The notes under the pieces were generated by a model. It worked only from the letters and a program-made list of their open reading frames with translations, was not told where the DNA came from and ran no database searches. DNA of 64,000 nucleotides from Acanthosepion esculentum (Eukaryota > Mollusca > Cephalopoda > Sepiida > Sepiidae): assembly GCA_964036315.1 (NCBI GenBank), contig OZ038479.1, positions 62,315,304 through 62,379,303 of the forward strand. Reading direction: 5' to 3'. This document shows positions 12,981 to 27,300 of the stretch, piece by piece; positions within the stretch are counted from its first letter, which is position 1, and every line of letters starts with the position of its first letter. The position numbers and the translations under genes were made by a program.

Positions 12981-14540
12981 TCAAATGAAAACGAAGAAAA
13001 CAAATGAAAATATTGCATATTTTGATCATTTTAAAATGAAAATGCTGAAAACAAATGAAAATATTGCATATTTGGATCATTTTCATATGAAAACGAAAAA
13101 AACAAATGAAAATATTGCATATTTTGATCATTTTCAAAGGAAAACGAAGAAAACAAATGAAAATATTGCATATTTTGATCATTTTCAAATGAAAACGAAG
13201 AAAACAAATGAAAATATTGCATATTTTGATCATTTTCAAATGAAAATGCTGAAAACAAAAGAGAATATTGCATATTTTGAACATTTTCAAATGAAAACGA
13301 AGAAAACAAATGAAAATATTGCATATTTTGATCATTTTCAAATGAAAATGCTGAAAAGAAATGGAAATATTGCATATTTTGATCATTTTCAAATGAAAAC
13401 GAAGAAAACAAATGAAAATATTGCATATTTTGATCATTTTCAAATGAAAATGCTGAAAACAAATGAGATATTGCATATTTTGAACATTTTCAAATGAAAA
13501 TGCTGAAAGGAAATGAAAATATTGCATATTTTGATCATTTTCAAATGAAAACGAAGAAAACAAATGAAAATATTGCATATTTTGATCATTTTCAAATGAA
13601 AACGAGGGAAACAAATGAAATATTGCATATTTTGATCATTTTCAAATGAAAATGCTGAAAAGAAATGGAAATATTGCATATTTTGATCATTTTCAAATGA
13701 AAACGAAGAAAACAAATGAAAATATTGCATATTTTGATCATTTTCAAATGAAAATGCTGAAAACAAATGAGAATATTGCATATTTTGATCATTTTCAAAT
13801 GAAAATGCTGAAAGGAAATGAAAATATTGCATATTTTGATCATTTTCAAATGAAAACGAAGAAAACAAATGAAAATATTGCATATTTTGATCATTTTCAA
13901 ATGAAAACGAGGGAAACAAATGAAATATTGCATATTTTGATAATTTTCAAAAGAAAAAAAAGAAAACAAATGAAAATATTGCATATTTTGAACCTTTTCA
14001 AATGAAAACGAAGAAAACAAATGAAAATATTGCATATTTTGAACATTTTCAAATGAAAACGAAGAAAACAAATGAAAATATTTCATATTTGGTCATTTTC
14101 AAATGAAAATATTGCATATTTTGATCATTTTCAAATGAAAACGAAGAAAACAAATGAAAATATTGCATATTTTGATCATTTTCAAATGAAAACGAAGAAA
14201 ACAAATGAAAATATTGCATATTTTGATCATTTTCAAATGAAAACGAAGAAAACACATGAAAATATTGCATATTTTGATCATTTTCAAATGAAAACGAAGA
14301 AAACAAATGAAAATATTGCATATTTTGATCATTTTCAAATGAAAACGAAGAAAACAAATGAAGATATTGCATATTTTGATCATTTTCAAATGAAAACGAA
14401 GAAAACAAATGAAAATATTGCATATTTTGATCATTTTCAAATGAAAACGAAGAAAACAAATGAAAATATTGCATATTTTGATCATTTTCAAATGAAAATG
14501 CTGAAAACAAATGAAAATATTGCATATTTTGATCATTTTA

Positions 14541-16793
14541 AAATGGAAATGCTGAAAACAAATGAAAATATTGCATATTTGGATCATTTTCAAATGAAAA
14601 CGAAGAAAACAAATGAAAATATTGCATATTTTGATCATTTTCAAATGAAAACGAAGAAAACAAATGAAAATATTGCATATTTTGATCATTTTCAAATGAA
14701 AACGAAGAAAACAAATGAAAATATTGCATATTTTGATCATTTTAAAATGAAAATGCTGAAAACAAATGAAAATATTGCATATTTGGATCATTTTCATATG
14801 AAAACTAAAAAAACAAATGAAAATATTGCATATTTTGATCATTTTCAAATGAAAACGAAGAAAACAAATGAAAATATTGCATATTTTGATCATTTTCAAA
14901 TGAAAACGAAGAAAACAAATGAAAATATTGCATATTTTGATCTTTTTCAAATGAAAATGCTGAAAACAAATGAGAATATTGCATATTTTGAACATTTTCA
15001 AATGAAAACGAAGAAAACAAATGAAAATATTGCATATTTTGATCATTTTCAAATGGAAATGCTGAAAAGAAATGGAAATATTGCATATTTTGATCATTTT
15101 CAAATGAAAACGAAGAAAACAAATGAAAATATTGCATATTTTGATCATTTTCAAATGAAAACGAAGAAAACAAATGAAAATATTGCATATTTTGATCATT
15201 TTCAAATGAAAATGCTGAAAACAAATGAAAATATTGCATATTTTGAACATTTTTAAATGAAAACGAAGAAAACAAATGAAAATACGGCATATTTTGATCA
15301 TTTTCAAATGAAAATGCTGAAAACAAATGAAAATATTGCATATTTTGAACATTTTCAAATGAAAACGAAGAAAACAAATGAAAATATTGCATATTTGGTC
15401 ATTTTCAAATGAAAATATTGCATATTTTGATCATTTTCAAATGAAAATGCTGAAAACAAATGAAAATATTGCATATTTTGAACATTTTTAAATGAAAACG
15501 AAGAAAACAAATGAAAATACGGCATATTTTGATCATTTTCAAATGAAAACGAAGAAAACAAATGAAAATATTGCATATTTTGATCATTTTCAAATGAAAA
15601 CGAAGAAAACACATGAAAATATTGCATATTTTGATCATTTTCAAATGAAAACGAAGAAAACAAATGAAAATATTGCATATTTTCATCATTTTCAAATGAA
15701 AACGAAGAAAACAAATGAAAATATTGCATATTTTGATCATTTTCAAATGAAAACGAAGAAAACACATGAAAATATTGCATATTTTGATCATTTTCAAATG
15801 AAAACGAAGAAAACATGAAAATATTGCATATTTTGATCATTTTCAAATGAAAACGAAGAAAACAAATGAAGATATTGCATATTTTGATCATTTTCAAATG
15901 GAAATGCTGAAAACAAATGAAAATATTGCATATTTGGATCATTTTCAAATGAAAACGAAGAAAACAAATGAAAATATTGCATATTTTGATCATTTTCAAA
16001 TGAAAACGAAGAAAACAAATGAAAATATTGCATATTTTGATCATTTTCAAATGAAAACGAAGAAAACAAATGAAAATATTGCATATTTTGATCATTTTAA
16101 AATGAAAATGCTGAAAACAAATGAAAATATTGCATATTTGGATCATTTTCATATGAAAACTAAAAAAACAAATGAAAATATTGCATATTTTGATCATTTT
16201 CAAATGAAAACGAAGAAAACAAATGAAAATATTGCATATTTTGATCATTTTCAAATGAAAACGAAGAAAACAAATGAAAATATTGCATATTTTGATCTTT
16301 TTCAAATGAAAATGCTGAAAACAAATGAGAATATTGCATATTTTGAACATTTTCAAATGAAAACGAAGAAAACAAATGAAAATATAGCATATTTTGATCA
16401 TTTTCAAATGGAAATGCTGAAAAGAAATGGAAATATTGCATATTTTGATCATTTTCAAATGAAAACGAAGAAAACAAATGAAAATATTGCATATTTTGAT
16501 CATTTTCAAATGAAAACGAAGAAAACAAATGAAAATATTGCATATTTTGATCATTTTCAAATGAAAATGCTGAAAACAAATGAAAATATTGCATATTTTG
16601 AACATTTTTAAATGAAAACGAAGAAAACAAATGAAAATACGGCATATTTTGATCATTTTCAAATGAAAATGCTGAAAACAAATGAAAATATTGCATATTT
16701 TGAACATTTTCAAATGAAAACGAAGAAAACAAATGAAAATATTGCATATTTGGTCATTTTCAAATGAAAATATTGCATATTTTGATCATTTTC
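14541..16793 (+). repeat. 1355-bp offset duplication with atacggcat units
   Basis: About 14541-15438 repeats at about 15896-16793. Shared markers are 'ggaaatgctg', 'ttttcatatgaaaac' followed by 'taaaaaaac', 'gatctttttc', 'gaacatttttaaatg', 'atacggcat' and the 32-bp unit (15407 and 16762). One clear difference is 'atagcat' at about 16384 where copy 1 has 'attgcat'. 'atacggcat' creates an extra CpG and occurs only at about 15282, 15517 and 16637 in this window. The 'aaaacatg' 49-bp unit at 15796 lies between the copies. Confidence 0.87.
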
Positions 16794-19700
16794 AAATGAA
16801 AACGAAGAAAACAAATGAAAATATTGCATATTTTGAACATTTTCAAATGAAAACGAAGAAAACAAATGAAAATATTGCATATTTTGATCATTTTCAAATG
16901 AAAACGAAGAAAACAAATGAAAATATTGCGTATTTTGATCATTTTCAAATGAAAACGAAGAAAACAAATGAAAATATTGCATATTTTGATCATTTTCAAA
17001 TGAAAATGCTGAAAACACATGAAAATATTGCATATTTTGATCATTTTCAAATGAAAACGAAGAAAACAAATGAAAATATTGCATATTTTGATCATTTTCA
17101 AATGAAAATGCTGAACACAAATGAAAATATTGCATATTTTGATCATTTTCAAATGAAAACGAAGAAAACAAATGAAAATATTGCATATTTTGATCATTTT
17201 CAAATGAAAACGAAGAAAACACATGAAAATATTGCATATTTTGATCATTTTCAAATGAAAACGAAGAAAACAAATGAAAATATTGCATATTTTCATCATT
17301 TTCAAATGAAAACGAAGAAAACAAATGAAAATATTGCATATTTTGATCATTTTCAAATGAAAACGAAGAAAACAAATGAAAATATTGCATATTTTGATCA
17401 TTTTCAAATGAAAATGCTGAAAACAAATGAAAATATTGCATATTTTGATCATTTTCAAATGAAAACGAAGAAAACATGAAAATATTGCATATTTTGATCA
17501 TTTTCAAATGAAAACGAAGAAAACAAATGAAAATATTGCATATTTTGAACATTTTCAAATGAAAACGAAGAAAACAAATGAAAATATTGCATATTTTGAT
17601 CATTTTCAAATGAAAACGAAGAAAACAAATGAAAATATTGCATATTTTGATCATTTTCAAATGAAAACGAAGATAACAAATGAAAATATTGCATATTTTG
17701 ATCATTTTCAAATGAAAATGCTGAAAACAAATGAAAATATTGCATATTTTGATCATTTTCAAATGAAAACGAAGAAAACAAATGAAAATATTGCATATTT
17801 TGATCATTTTCAAATGAAAACGAAGAAAACAAATGAAAATATTGCATATTTTGATCATTTTCAAATGAAAACGAAGAAAACAAATGAAAATATTGCATAT
17901 TTTGATCATTTTCAAATGAAAATGCTAAAAACAAATGAGAATATTGCATATTTTGAACATTTTCAAATGAAAACGAAGAAAACAAATGTAAATATTGCAT
18001 ATTTTGATCATTTTCAAATGAAAATGCTGAAAAGAAATGGAAATATTGCATATTTTGATCATTTTCAAATGAAAACGAAGAAAACAAATGAAAATATTGC
18101 ATATTTTGATCATTTTCAAATGAAAATGCTGAAAACAAATGAGAATATTGCATATTTTGAACATTTTCAAATGAAAACGAAGAAAACAAATGAAAATATT
18201 GCATATTTTGATCATTTTCAAATGAAAATGCTGAAAGGAAATGAAAATATTGCATATTTTGATCATTTTCAAATGAAAACGAAGAAAACAAATGAAAATA
18301 TTGCATATTTTGATCATTTTCAAATGAAAACGAAGAAAACAAATGAAAATATTGCATATTTTGATCATTTTCAAATGAAAACGAAGAAAACAAATGAAAA
18401 TATTGCATATTTTGATCATTTTCAAATGAAAATGCTGAAAACAAATGAAAATATTGCATATTTTGATCATTTTCAAATGAAAACGAAGAAAACAAATGAA
18501 AATATTGCATATTTTCATCATTTTCAAATGAAAACGAAGAAAACAAATGAAAATATTGCATATTTTCATCATTTTCAAATGAAAACGAAGAAAACAAATG
18601 AAAATATTGCATATTTTGATCATTTTCAAATGAAAAACGAAGAAAACAAATGAAAATATTGCATATTTTGATCATTTTCAAATGAAAACGAAGAAAACAA
18701 ATGAAAATATTGCCTATTTTGATCATTTTCAAATGAAAATGCCGAAAACAAATGAGAATATTGCATATTTTGATCATTTTCAAATGAAAACGAAGAAAAC
18801 AAATGAAAATATTGCATATTTTGATCATTTTCAAATGAAAATGCTGAAAAGAAATGAAAATATTGCATATTTTGATCATTTTCAAATGAAAACGAAGAAA
18901 ACAAATGAAAATATTGCAAATTTGATCATTTTCAAATGAAAACGAAGAAAACAAATGAAAATATTGCATATTTTGATCATTTTCAAATGAAAACGAAGAA
19001 AACAAATGAAAATATTGCCTATTTTGATCATTTTCAAATGAAAACGAAGAAAACAAATGAAAATATTGTATATTTTGATCATTTTCAAATGAAAACGAAG
19101 AAAACAAATGAAAATATTGCGTATTTTGATCATTTTCAAATGAAAACGAAGAAAACAAATGAAAATATTGCATATTTTGATCATTTTCAAATGAAAATGC
19201 TGAAAACAAATGAAAATATTGCATATTTTGATCATTTTCAAATGAAAACGAAGAAAGCAAATGAAAATATTGCATATTTTGATCATTTTCAAATGAAAAC
19301 GAAGAAAACAAATGAAAATATTGCATATTTTGATCATTTTAAAATGAAAATGCTGAAAACAAAAGAAAATATTGCATATTTGGATCATTTTCAAATGAAA
19401 ACGAAGAAAACAAATGAAAATATTGCATATTTTGATCATTTTCAAATGAAAATGCTGAAAACAAATGAGAATATTGCATATTTTGAACATTTTCAAATGA
19501 AAACGAAGAAAACAAATGGAAATATTGCATATTTTGATCATTTTCAAATGAAAATGCTGAAAACAAATGAAAATATTGCATATTTTGATCATTTTCAAAT
19601 GAAAATGCTGAAAACAAATGAAAATATTGCATATTTGGATCATTTTCAAATGAAAACGAAGAAAACAAATGAAAATATTGCATATTTTGATCATTTTCAA

Positions 19701-20299
19701 ATGAAAACGAAGAAAACAAATGAAAATATTGCATATTTTGATCATTTTCAAATGAAAACGAAGAAAACAAATGAAAATATTGCATATTTTGATCATTTTC
19801 AAATGAAAATGCTGAAAACAAAAGAGAATATTGCATATTTTGAACATTTTCAAATGAAAACGTAGAAAACAAATGAAAATATTGCATATTTTGATCATTT
19901 TCAAATGAAAATGCTGAAAAGAAATGGAAATATTGCATATTTTGATCATTTTCAAATGAAAACGAAGAAAACAAATGAAAATATTGCATATATTGATCAT
20001 TTTCAAATGAAAATGCTGAAAACAAATGAGAATATTGCATATTTTGAACATTTTCAAATGAAAACGAAGAAAACAAATGAAAATATTGCATATTTTGATC
20101 ATTTTCAAATGAAAATGCTGAAAGGAAATGAAAATATTGCATATTTTGATCATTTTCAAATGAAAACGAGGAAAACAAATGAAAATATTGCATATTTTGA
20201 TCATTTTCAAATGAAAACGAAGGAAACAAATGAAATATTGCATATTTTGATAATTTTCAAATGAAAAAAAAGAAAACAAATGAAAATATTGCATATTTT

Positions 20300-23200
20300 G
20301 AACATTTTCAAATGAAAACGAAGAAAACAAATGAAAATATTGCATATTTTGAACATTTTCAAATGAAAACGAAGAAAACAAATGAAAATATTTCATATTT
20401 GGTCATTTTCAAATGAAAATATTGCATATTTTGATCATTTTCAAATGAAAACGAAGAAAACAAATGAAAATATTGCATATTTTGATCATTTTCAAATGAA
20501 AACGAAGAAAACAAATGAAAATATTGCATATTTTGATCATTTTCAAATGAAAACGAAGAAAACACATGAAAATATTGCATATTTTGATCATTTTCAAATG
20601 AAAACGAAGAAAACAAATGAAAATATTACATATTTTGATCATTTTCAAATGAAAACGAAGAAAACAAATGAAAATATTGCATATTTTGATCATTTTCAAA
20701 TGAAAACGAAGAAAACAAATGAAAATATTGCATATTTTGATCATTTTCAAATGAAAATGCTGAAAACAAATGAAAATATTGCATATTTTGATCATTTTCA
20801 AATGAAAACGAAGAAAACAAATGAAAATATTGCATATTTTCATCATTTTCAAATGAAAACGAAGAAAACAAATGAAAATATTGCATATTTTGATCATTTT
20901 CAAATGAAAACGAAGAAAACAAATGAAAATATTGCATATTTTGATCATTTTCAAATGAAAATGCTGAAAACAAAAGAGAATATTGCATATTTTGAACATT
21001 TTCAAATGAAAACGAAGAAAACAAATGAAAATATTGCATATTTTGATCATTTTCAAATGAAAATGCTGAAAACAAATGAAAATATTGCATATTTTGATCA
21101 TTTTAAAATGAAAATGCTGAAAACAAATGAAAATATTGCATATTTGGATCATTTTCAAATGAAAACGAAGAAAACAAATGAAAATATTGCATATTTTGAT
21201 CATTTTCAAATGAAAACGAAGAAAACAAATGAAAATATTGCATATTTTGATCATTTTCAAATGAAAACGAAGAAAACAAATGAAAATATTGCATATTTTG
21301 ATCATTTTCAAATGAAAATGCTGAAAACAAAAGAGAATATTGCATATTTTGAACATTTTCAAATGAAAACGAAGAAAACAAATGAAAATATTGCATATTT
21401 TGATCATTTTCAAATGAAAATGCTGAAAAGAAATGGAAATATTGCATATTTTGATCATTTTCAAATGAAAACGAAGAAAACAAATGAAAATATTGCATAT
21501 TTTGATCATTTTCAAATGAAAATGCTGAAAACAAATGAGAATATTGCATATTTTGATCATTTTCAAATGAAAACGAAGAAAACAAATGAAAATATTGCAT
21601 ATTTTGATCATTTTCAAATGAAAATGCTGTAAGGAAATGAAAATATTGCATATTTTGATCATTTTCAAATGAAAACGAAGAAAACAAATGAAAATATTGC
21701 ATATTTTGATCATTTTCAAATGAAAACGAAGGAAACAAATGAAATATTGCATATTTTGATAATTTTCAAATGAAAAAAAGAAAACAAATCAAAATATTGC
21801 ATATTTTGAACATTTTCAAATGAAAACGAAGAAAACAAATGAAAATATTGCATATTTTGAACATTTTCAAATGAAAACGAAGAAAACAAATGAAAATATT
21901 TCATATTTGGTCATTTTCAAATGAAAATATTGCATATTTTGATCATTTTCAAATGAAAACGAAGAAAACAAATGAAAATATTGCATATTTTGATCATTTT
22001 CAAATGAAAACGAAGAAAACAAATGAAAATATTGCATATTTTGATCATTTTCAAATGAAAACGAAGAAAACACATGAAAATATTGCATATTTTGATCATT
22101 TTCAAATGAAAACGAAGAAAACAAATGAAAATACTGCATATTTTGATCATTTTCAAATGAAAACGAAGAAAACCAATGAAGATATTGCATATTTTGATCA
22201 TTTTCAAATGAAAACGAAGAAAACAAATGAAAATATTGCATATTTTGATCATTTTCAAATGAAAACGAAGAAAACAAATGAAAATATTGCATATTTTGAT
22301 CATTTTCAAATGAAAATGCTGAAAACAAATGAAAATATTGCATATTTTGATCATTTTCAAATGAAAACGAAGAAAACAAATGAAAATATTGCATATGTTG
22401 ATCATTTTCAAATGAAAATGCTGAAAACAAATGAAAATATTGCATATTTTGATCATTTTAAAATGAAAATGCTGAAAACAAATGAAAATATTGCATATTT
22501 GGACCATTTTCAAATGAAAACGAAGAAAACAAATGAAAATATTGCATATTTTGATCATTTTCAAATGAAAACGAAGAAAACAAATGAAAATATTGCATAT
22601 TTTGATCATTTTCAAATGAAAACGAAGAAAACAAATGAAAATATTGCATATTTTGATCATTTTCAAATGAAAATGCTGAAAACAAAAGAGAATATTGCAT
22701 ATTTTGAACATTTTCAAATGAAAACGAAGAAAACAAATGAAAATATTGCATATTTTGAACATTTTCAAATGAAAACGAAGAAAACAAATGAAAATATTTC
22801 ATATTTGGTCATTTTCAAATGAAAATATTGCATATTTTGATCATTTTCAAATGAAAACGAAGAAAACAAATGAAAATATTGCATATTTTGATCATTTTCA
22901 AATGAAAACGAAGAAAACAAATGAAAATATTGCATATTTTGATCATTTTCAAATGAAAACGAAGAAAACACATGAAAATATTGCATATTTTGATCATTTT
23001 CAAATGAAAACGAAGAAAACAAATGAAAATATTACATATTTTGATCATTTTCAAATGAAAACGAAGAAAACAAATGAAAATATTGCATATTTTGATCATT
23101 TTCAAATGAAAACAAAGAAAACAAATGAAAATATTGCATATTTTGATCATTTTCAAATGAAAATGCTGAAAACAAATGAAAATATTGCATATTTTGATCA

Positions 23201-23346
23201 TTTTCAAATGAAAACGAAGAAAACAAATGAAAATATTGCATATTTTCATCATTTTCAAATGAAAACGAAGAAAACAAATGAAAATATTGCATATTTTGAT
23301 CATTTTCAAATGAAAACGAAGAAAACAAATGAAAATATTGCATATT
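20300..23346 (+). repeat. 2406-bp offset duplication with an attacat unit
   Basis: About 20300-20940 recurs at about 22706-23346. Both copies run through a gaacat unit, the 50-bp + 32-bp pair (20411 and 22817), an 'aaaacacatg' unit, a unit with 'attacat' (about 20627 and 23033) and one with 'ttcatcat'. The copies differ at 'aaaacaaag' near 23111, where copy 1 keeps 'aaaacgaag', a CpG-to-CpA transition. Copy 2 then runs straight into domain II. Confidence 0.82.
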
Positions 23347-24379
23347 TTGATCATTTTCAAATGAAAACGAAGAAAACAAATGAAAATATTGCATATTTTG
23401 ATCATTTTCAAATGAAAAAAAAGAAAAAAAATGAAAATATTGCATATTTTGATCATTTTCAAATGAAAACGAAGAAAACAAATGAAAATATTGCATATTT
23501 TGATCATTTTCAAATGAAAACGAAGAAAACAAATGAAAATATTGCATATTTTGATCATTTTCAAATGAAAACGAAGAAAACAAATGAAAATATTGCATAT
23601 TTTGATCATTTTAAAATGAAAATGCTGAAAACAAATGAAAATATTGCATATTTTGATCATTTTCAATTGAAAACGAAGAAAACAAATGAAAATATTGCAT
23701 ATTTTGATCATTTTCAAATGAAAACGAAGAAAACACATGAAAATATTGCATATTTTGATCATTTTCAAATGAAAACGAAGAAAACAAATGAAAATATTGC
23801 ATATTTTGATCATTTTCAAATGAAATTGCTTAAAACAAATGAAAATATTGCATATTTTGATCATTTTCAAATGAAAAAAAAGAAAAAAAATGAAAATATT
23901 GCATATTTTGATCATTTTCAAATGAAAACGAAGAAAACAAATGAAAATATTGCATATTTTGATCATTTTCAAATGAAAACGAAGAAAACAAATGAAAATA
24001 TTGCATATTTTGATCATTTTCAAATGAAAATGCTGAAAACAAATGAAAATATTGCATATTTTGATCATTTTCAAATGAAAATGCTGAAAAGAAATGAAAA
24101 TATTGCATATTTTGATCATTTTCAAATGAAAACGAAGAAAACAAATGAAAATATTGCATATTTTGATCATTTTCAAATGAAAACGAAGAAAACAAACGAA
24201 AATATTGCATATTTTGATCATTTTCAAATGAAAACAAATGAAAATATTGCATATTTTGATCATTTTCAAATGAAAACGAAGAAAACAAATGAAAATATTG
24301 CATATTTTGATCATTTTCAAATGAAAACGAAGAAAACAAATGAAAATATTGCATATTTTGATCATTTTCAAATGAAAAC

Positions 24380-27300
24380 GAAGAAAACAAATGAAAATAT
24401 TGCATATTTTGATCATTTTCAAATGAAAACGAAGAAAACAAATAAAAATATTGCATATTTTGATCATTTTCAAATGAAAACGAAGAAAACAAATGAAAAT
24501 ATTGCATATTTTGATCATTTTCAAATGAAAACGAAGAAAACAATGAAAATATTGCATATTTTGATCATTTTCAAATGAAAACGAAGAAAACAAATGAAAA
24601 TATTGCATATTTTGATCATTTTCAAATGAAAACGAAGAAAACAAATGAAAATATTGCATATTTTCATCATTTTCAAATGAAAATGCTGAAAACAAATGAA
24701 AATATTGCATATTTTGATCATTTTCAAATGAAAATGCTGAAAACAAATGAAAATATTGCATATTTTGATCATTTTCAAATGAAAACGAAGAAAACAAATG
24801 AAAATATTGCATATTTTGATCATTTTCAAATGAAAACGAAGAAAACAAATGAAAATATTGCATATTTTTATCATTTTCAAATGAAAATGCTGAAAACAAA
24901 TGAAAATATTGCATATTTTGATCATTTTCAAATGAAAACGAAGAAAACAAATGAAAATATTGCATATTTTGATCATTTTCAAATTAAAACGAAGAAAACA
25001 AATGAAAATATTGCATATTTTGATCATTTTCAAATGAAAACGAAGAAAACAAATGAAAATATTGCATATTTTGATCATTTTCAAATGAAAACGAAGAAAA
25101 CAAATGAAAATATTGCATATTTTGATCATTTTCCAATGAAAATGCTGAAAACAAATGAAAATATTGCATATTTTGATCATTTTCAAATGAAAAAACTGAA
25201 AACAAATGAAAATATTGCATATTTTAATCATTTTCAAATGAAAAAAATGAAAACAAATGAAAATATTGCATATTTTGATCATTTTCAAATGAAAACGAAG
25301 AAAACAAATGAAAATATTGCATATTTTGATCATTTTCAAATGCAAACGAAGAAAACAAATGAAAATATTGCATATTTTGATCATTTTCAAATGAAAACGA
25401 AGAAAACAAATGAAAATATTGCATATTTTGATCATTTTCAAATGAAAATGCTGAAAACAAATGAAAATATTGCATATTTTGATCATTTTCAAATGAAAAC
25501 GAAGAAAACAAATGAAAATATTGCATATTTTGATCATTTTAAAATGAAAATGCTGAAAACAAATGAAAATATTGCATATTTGGATCATTTTCAAATGAAA
25601 ACGAAGAAAACAAATGAAAATATTGCATATTTTGATCATTTTCAAATGAAAACGAAGAAAACAAATGAAAATATTGCATATTTTGATCATTTTCAAATGA
25701 AAACGAAGAAAACAATTGAAAATATTGCATATTTTGATCATTTTCAAATGAAAACGAAGAAAACAAATGAAAATATTGCATATTTTGATCATTTTCAATT
25801 GAAAACGAAGAAAACAAATGAAAATATTGCATATTTTGATCATTTTCAAATGAAAACGAAGAAAACACATGAAAATATTGCATATTTTGATCATTTTCAA
25901 ATGAAAACGAAGAAAACAAATGAAAATATTGCATATTTTGATCATTTTCAAATGAAAACGAAGAAAACAAATGAAAATATTGCGTATTTTGATCATTTTC
26001 AAATGAAAACGAAGAAAACAAATGAAAATATTGCATATTTTGATCATTTTCAAATGAAATTGCTTAAAACAAATGAAAATATTGCATATTTTGATCATTT
26101 TCAAATGAAAAAAAAGAAAAAAAATGAAAATATTGCATATTTTGATCATTTTCAAATGAAAACGAAGAAAACAAATGAAAATATTGCATATTTTGATCAT
26201 TTTCAAATGAAAACGAAGAAAACAAATGAAAATATTGCATATTTTGATCATTTTCAAATGAAAACGAAGAAAACAAATGAAAATATTGCATATTTTGATC
26301 ATTTTCAAATGAAAATGCTGAAAACAAATGAAAATATTGCATATTTTGATCATTTTCAAATGAAAATGCTGAAAAGAAATGAAAATATTGCATATTTGGT
26401 CATTTTCAAATGAAAACGAAGAAAACAAATGAAAATATTGCATATTTTGATCATTTTCAAATGAAAACGAATAAAACAAACGAAAATATTGCATATTTTG
26501 ATCATTTTCAAATGAAAACAAATGAAAATATTGCATATTTTGATCATTTTCAAATGAAAACGAAGAAAACAAATGAAAATATTGCATATTTTGATCATTT
26601 TCAAATGAAAACGAAGAAAACAAATGAAAATATTGCATATTTTGATCATTTTCAAATGAAAACGAAGAAAACAAATGAAAATATTGCATATTTTGATCAT
26701 TTTCAAATGAAAACGAAGAAAACAAATGAAAATATTGCATATTTTGATCATTTTCAAATGAAAACGAAGAAAACAAATGAAAATATTGCATATTTTGATC
26801 ATTTTCAAATGAAAACGAAGAAAACAATGAAAATATTGCATATTTTGATCATTTTCAAATGAAAACGAAGAAAACAAATGAAAATATTGCATATTTTGAT
26901 CATTTTCAAATGAAAACGAAGAAAACAAATGAAAATATTGCATATTTTCATCATTTTCAAATGAAAATGCTGAAAACAAATGAAAATATTGCATATTTTG
27001 ATCATTTTCAAATGAAAATGCTGAAAACAAATGAAAATATTGCATATTTTGATCATTTTCAAATGAAAACGAAGAAAACAAATGAAAATATTGCATATTT
27101 TGATCATTTTCAAATGAAAACGAAGAAAACAAATGAAAATATTGCATATTTTTATCATTTTCAAATGAAAATGCTGAAAACAAATGAAAATATTGCATAT
27201 TTTGATCATTTTCAAATGAAAACGAAGAAAACAAATGAAAATATTGCATATTTTGATCATTTTCAAATTAAAACGAAGAAAATAAATGAAAATATTGCAT

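Larger units (their letters stand above)
2769..19227 (+). repeat. Four dispersed copies of a gcaaattt-gcctat-gtatat-gcgtat cassette
   Basis: Four copies of about 310 bp carry the same ordered string of rare variants in successive units: 'gcaaatttg', canonical, 'gcctat', 'gtatat', 'gcgtat', canonical, then a B unit. They begin at 2769, 4552, 7386 and 18916 (offsets 1783, 2834 and 11530) and end about 311 bp later. The copy at 7386 differs after the B unit, where its poly-A unit keeps the full length, and the 18916 copy lacks the poly-A unit. The intervening sequence is ordinary domain I array. The 11.5-kb jump shows that duplication is not always between adjacent blocks. Confidence 0.88.
6505..22848 (+). 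repeat. Eleven 32-bp truncated monomers following a 50-bp unit
   Basis: Each 32-bp unit lacks 19 bp relative to the consensus, exactly one copy of the internal direct repeat 'caaatgaaaa' plus the spacer, as expected for slippage or recombination between the two repeats. They start at 6505, 8473, 9932, 11033, 12492, 14101, 15407, 16762, 20411, 21919 and 22817. Every one is preceded by a unit with a 1-bp deletion, 'atatttggtcatt'. That preceding unit also has 'tatttcat' in all cases except 15407 and 16762, which keep 'tattgcat'. The shared flanks show a single origin followed by copying. The intervals vary from 898 to 3649 bp. Confidence 0.92.
1..23400 (+). repeat. Array domain I (gaacat / ttggatc / 32-bp-unit markers)
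   Basis: This part is recognised by several marker variants. 'ttttgaacatt' replaces 'ttttgatcatt', often together with 'gagaat' or 'aaagagaat' upstream. 'ttggatcat' usually follows a 'ttttaaaatg' + 'atgctg' unit. 'aaaagaaatgg' and 'gaaaggaaatg' substitutions sit in B units. All eleven 32-bp truncated units lie here. The domain contains at least six overlapping segmental duplications, listed separately. The right boundary is placed where gaacat and the 32-bp unit stop and domain II markers start; it is approximate to a few hundred bases. The boundary is inferred from marker content and is not a physical junction. Confidence 0.7.

Noticed and set aside
6505..22848. Transposon or insertion junctions at the 32-bp units
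   Set aside because: The sequence on both sides is the same satellite in the same register after a 19-bp internal deletion. There are no target-site duplications, terminal repeats or foreign sequence.
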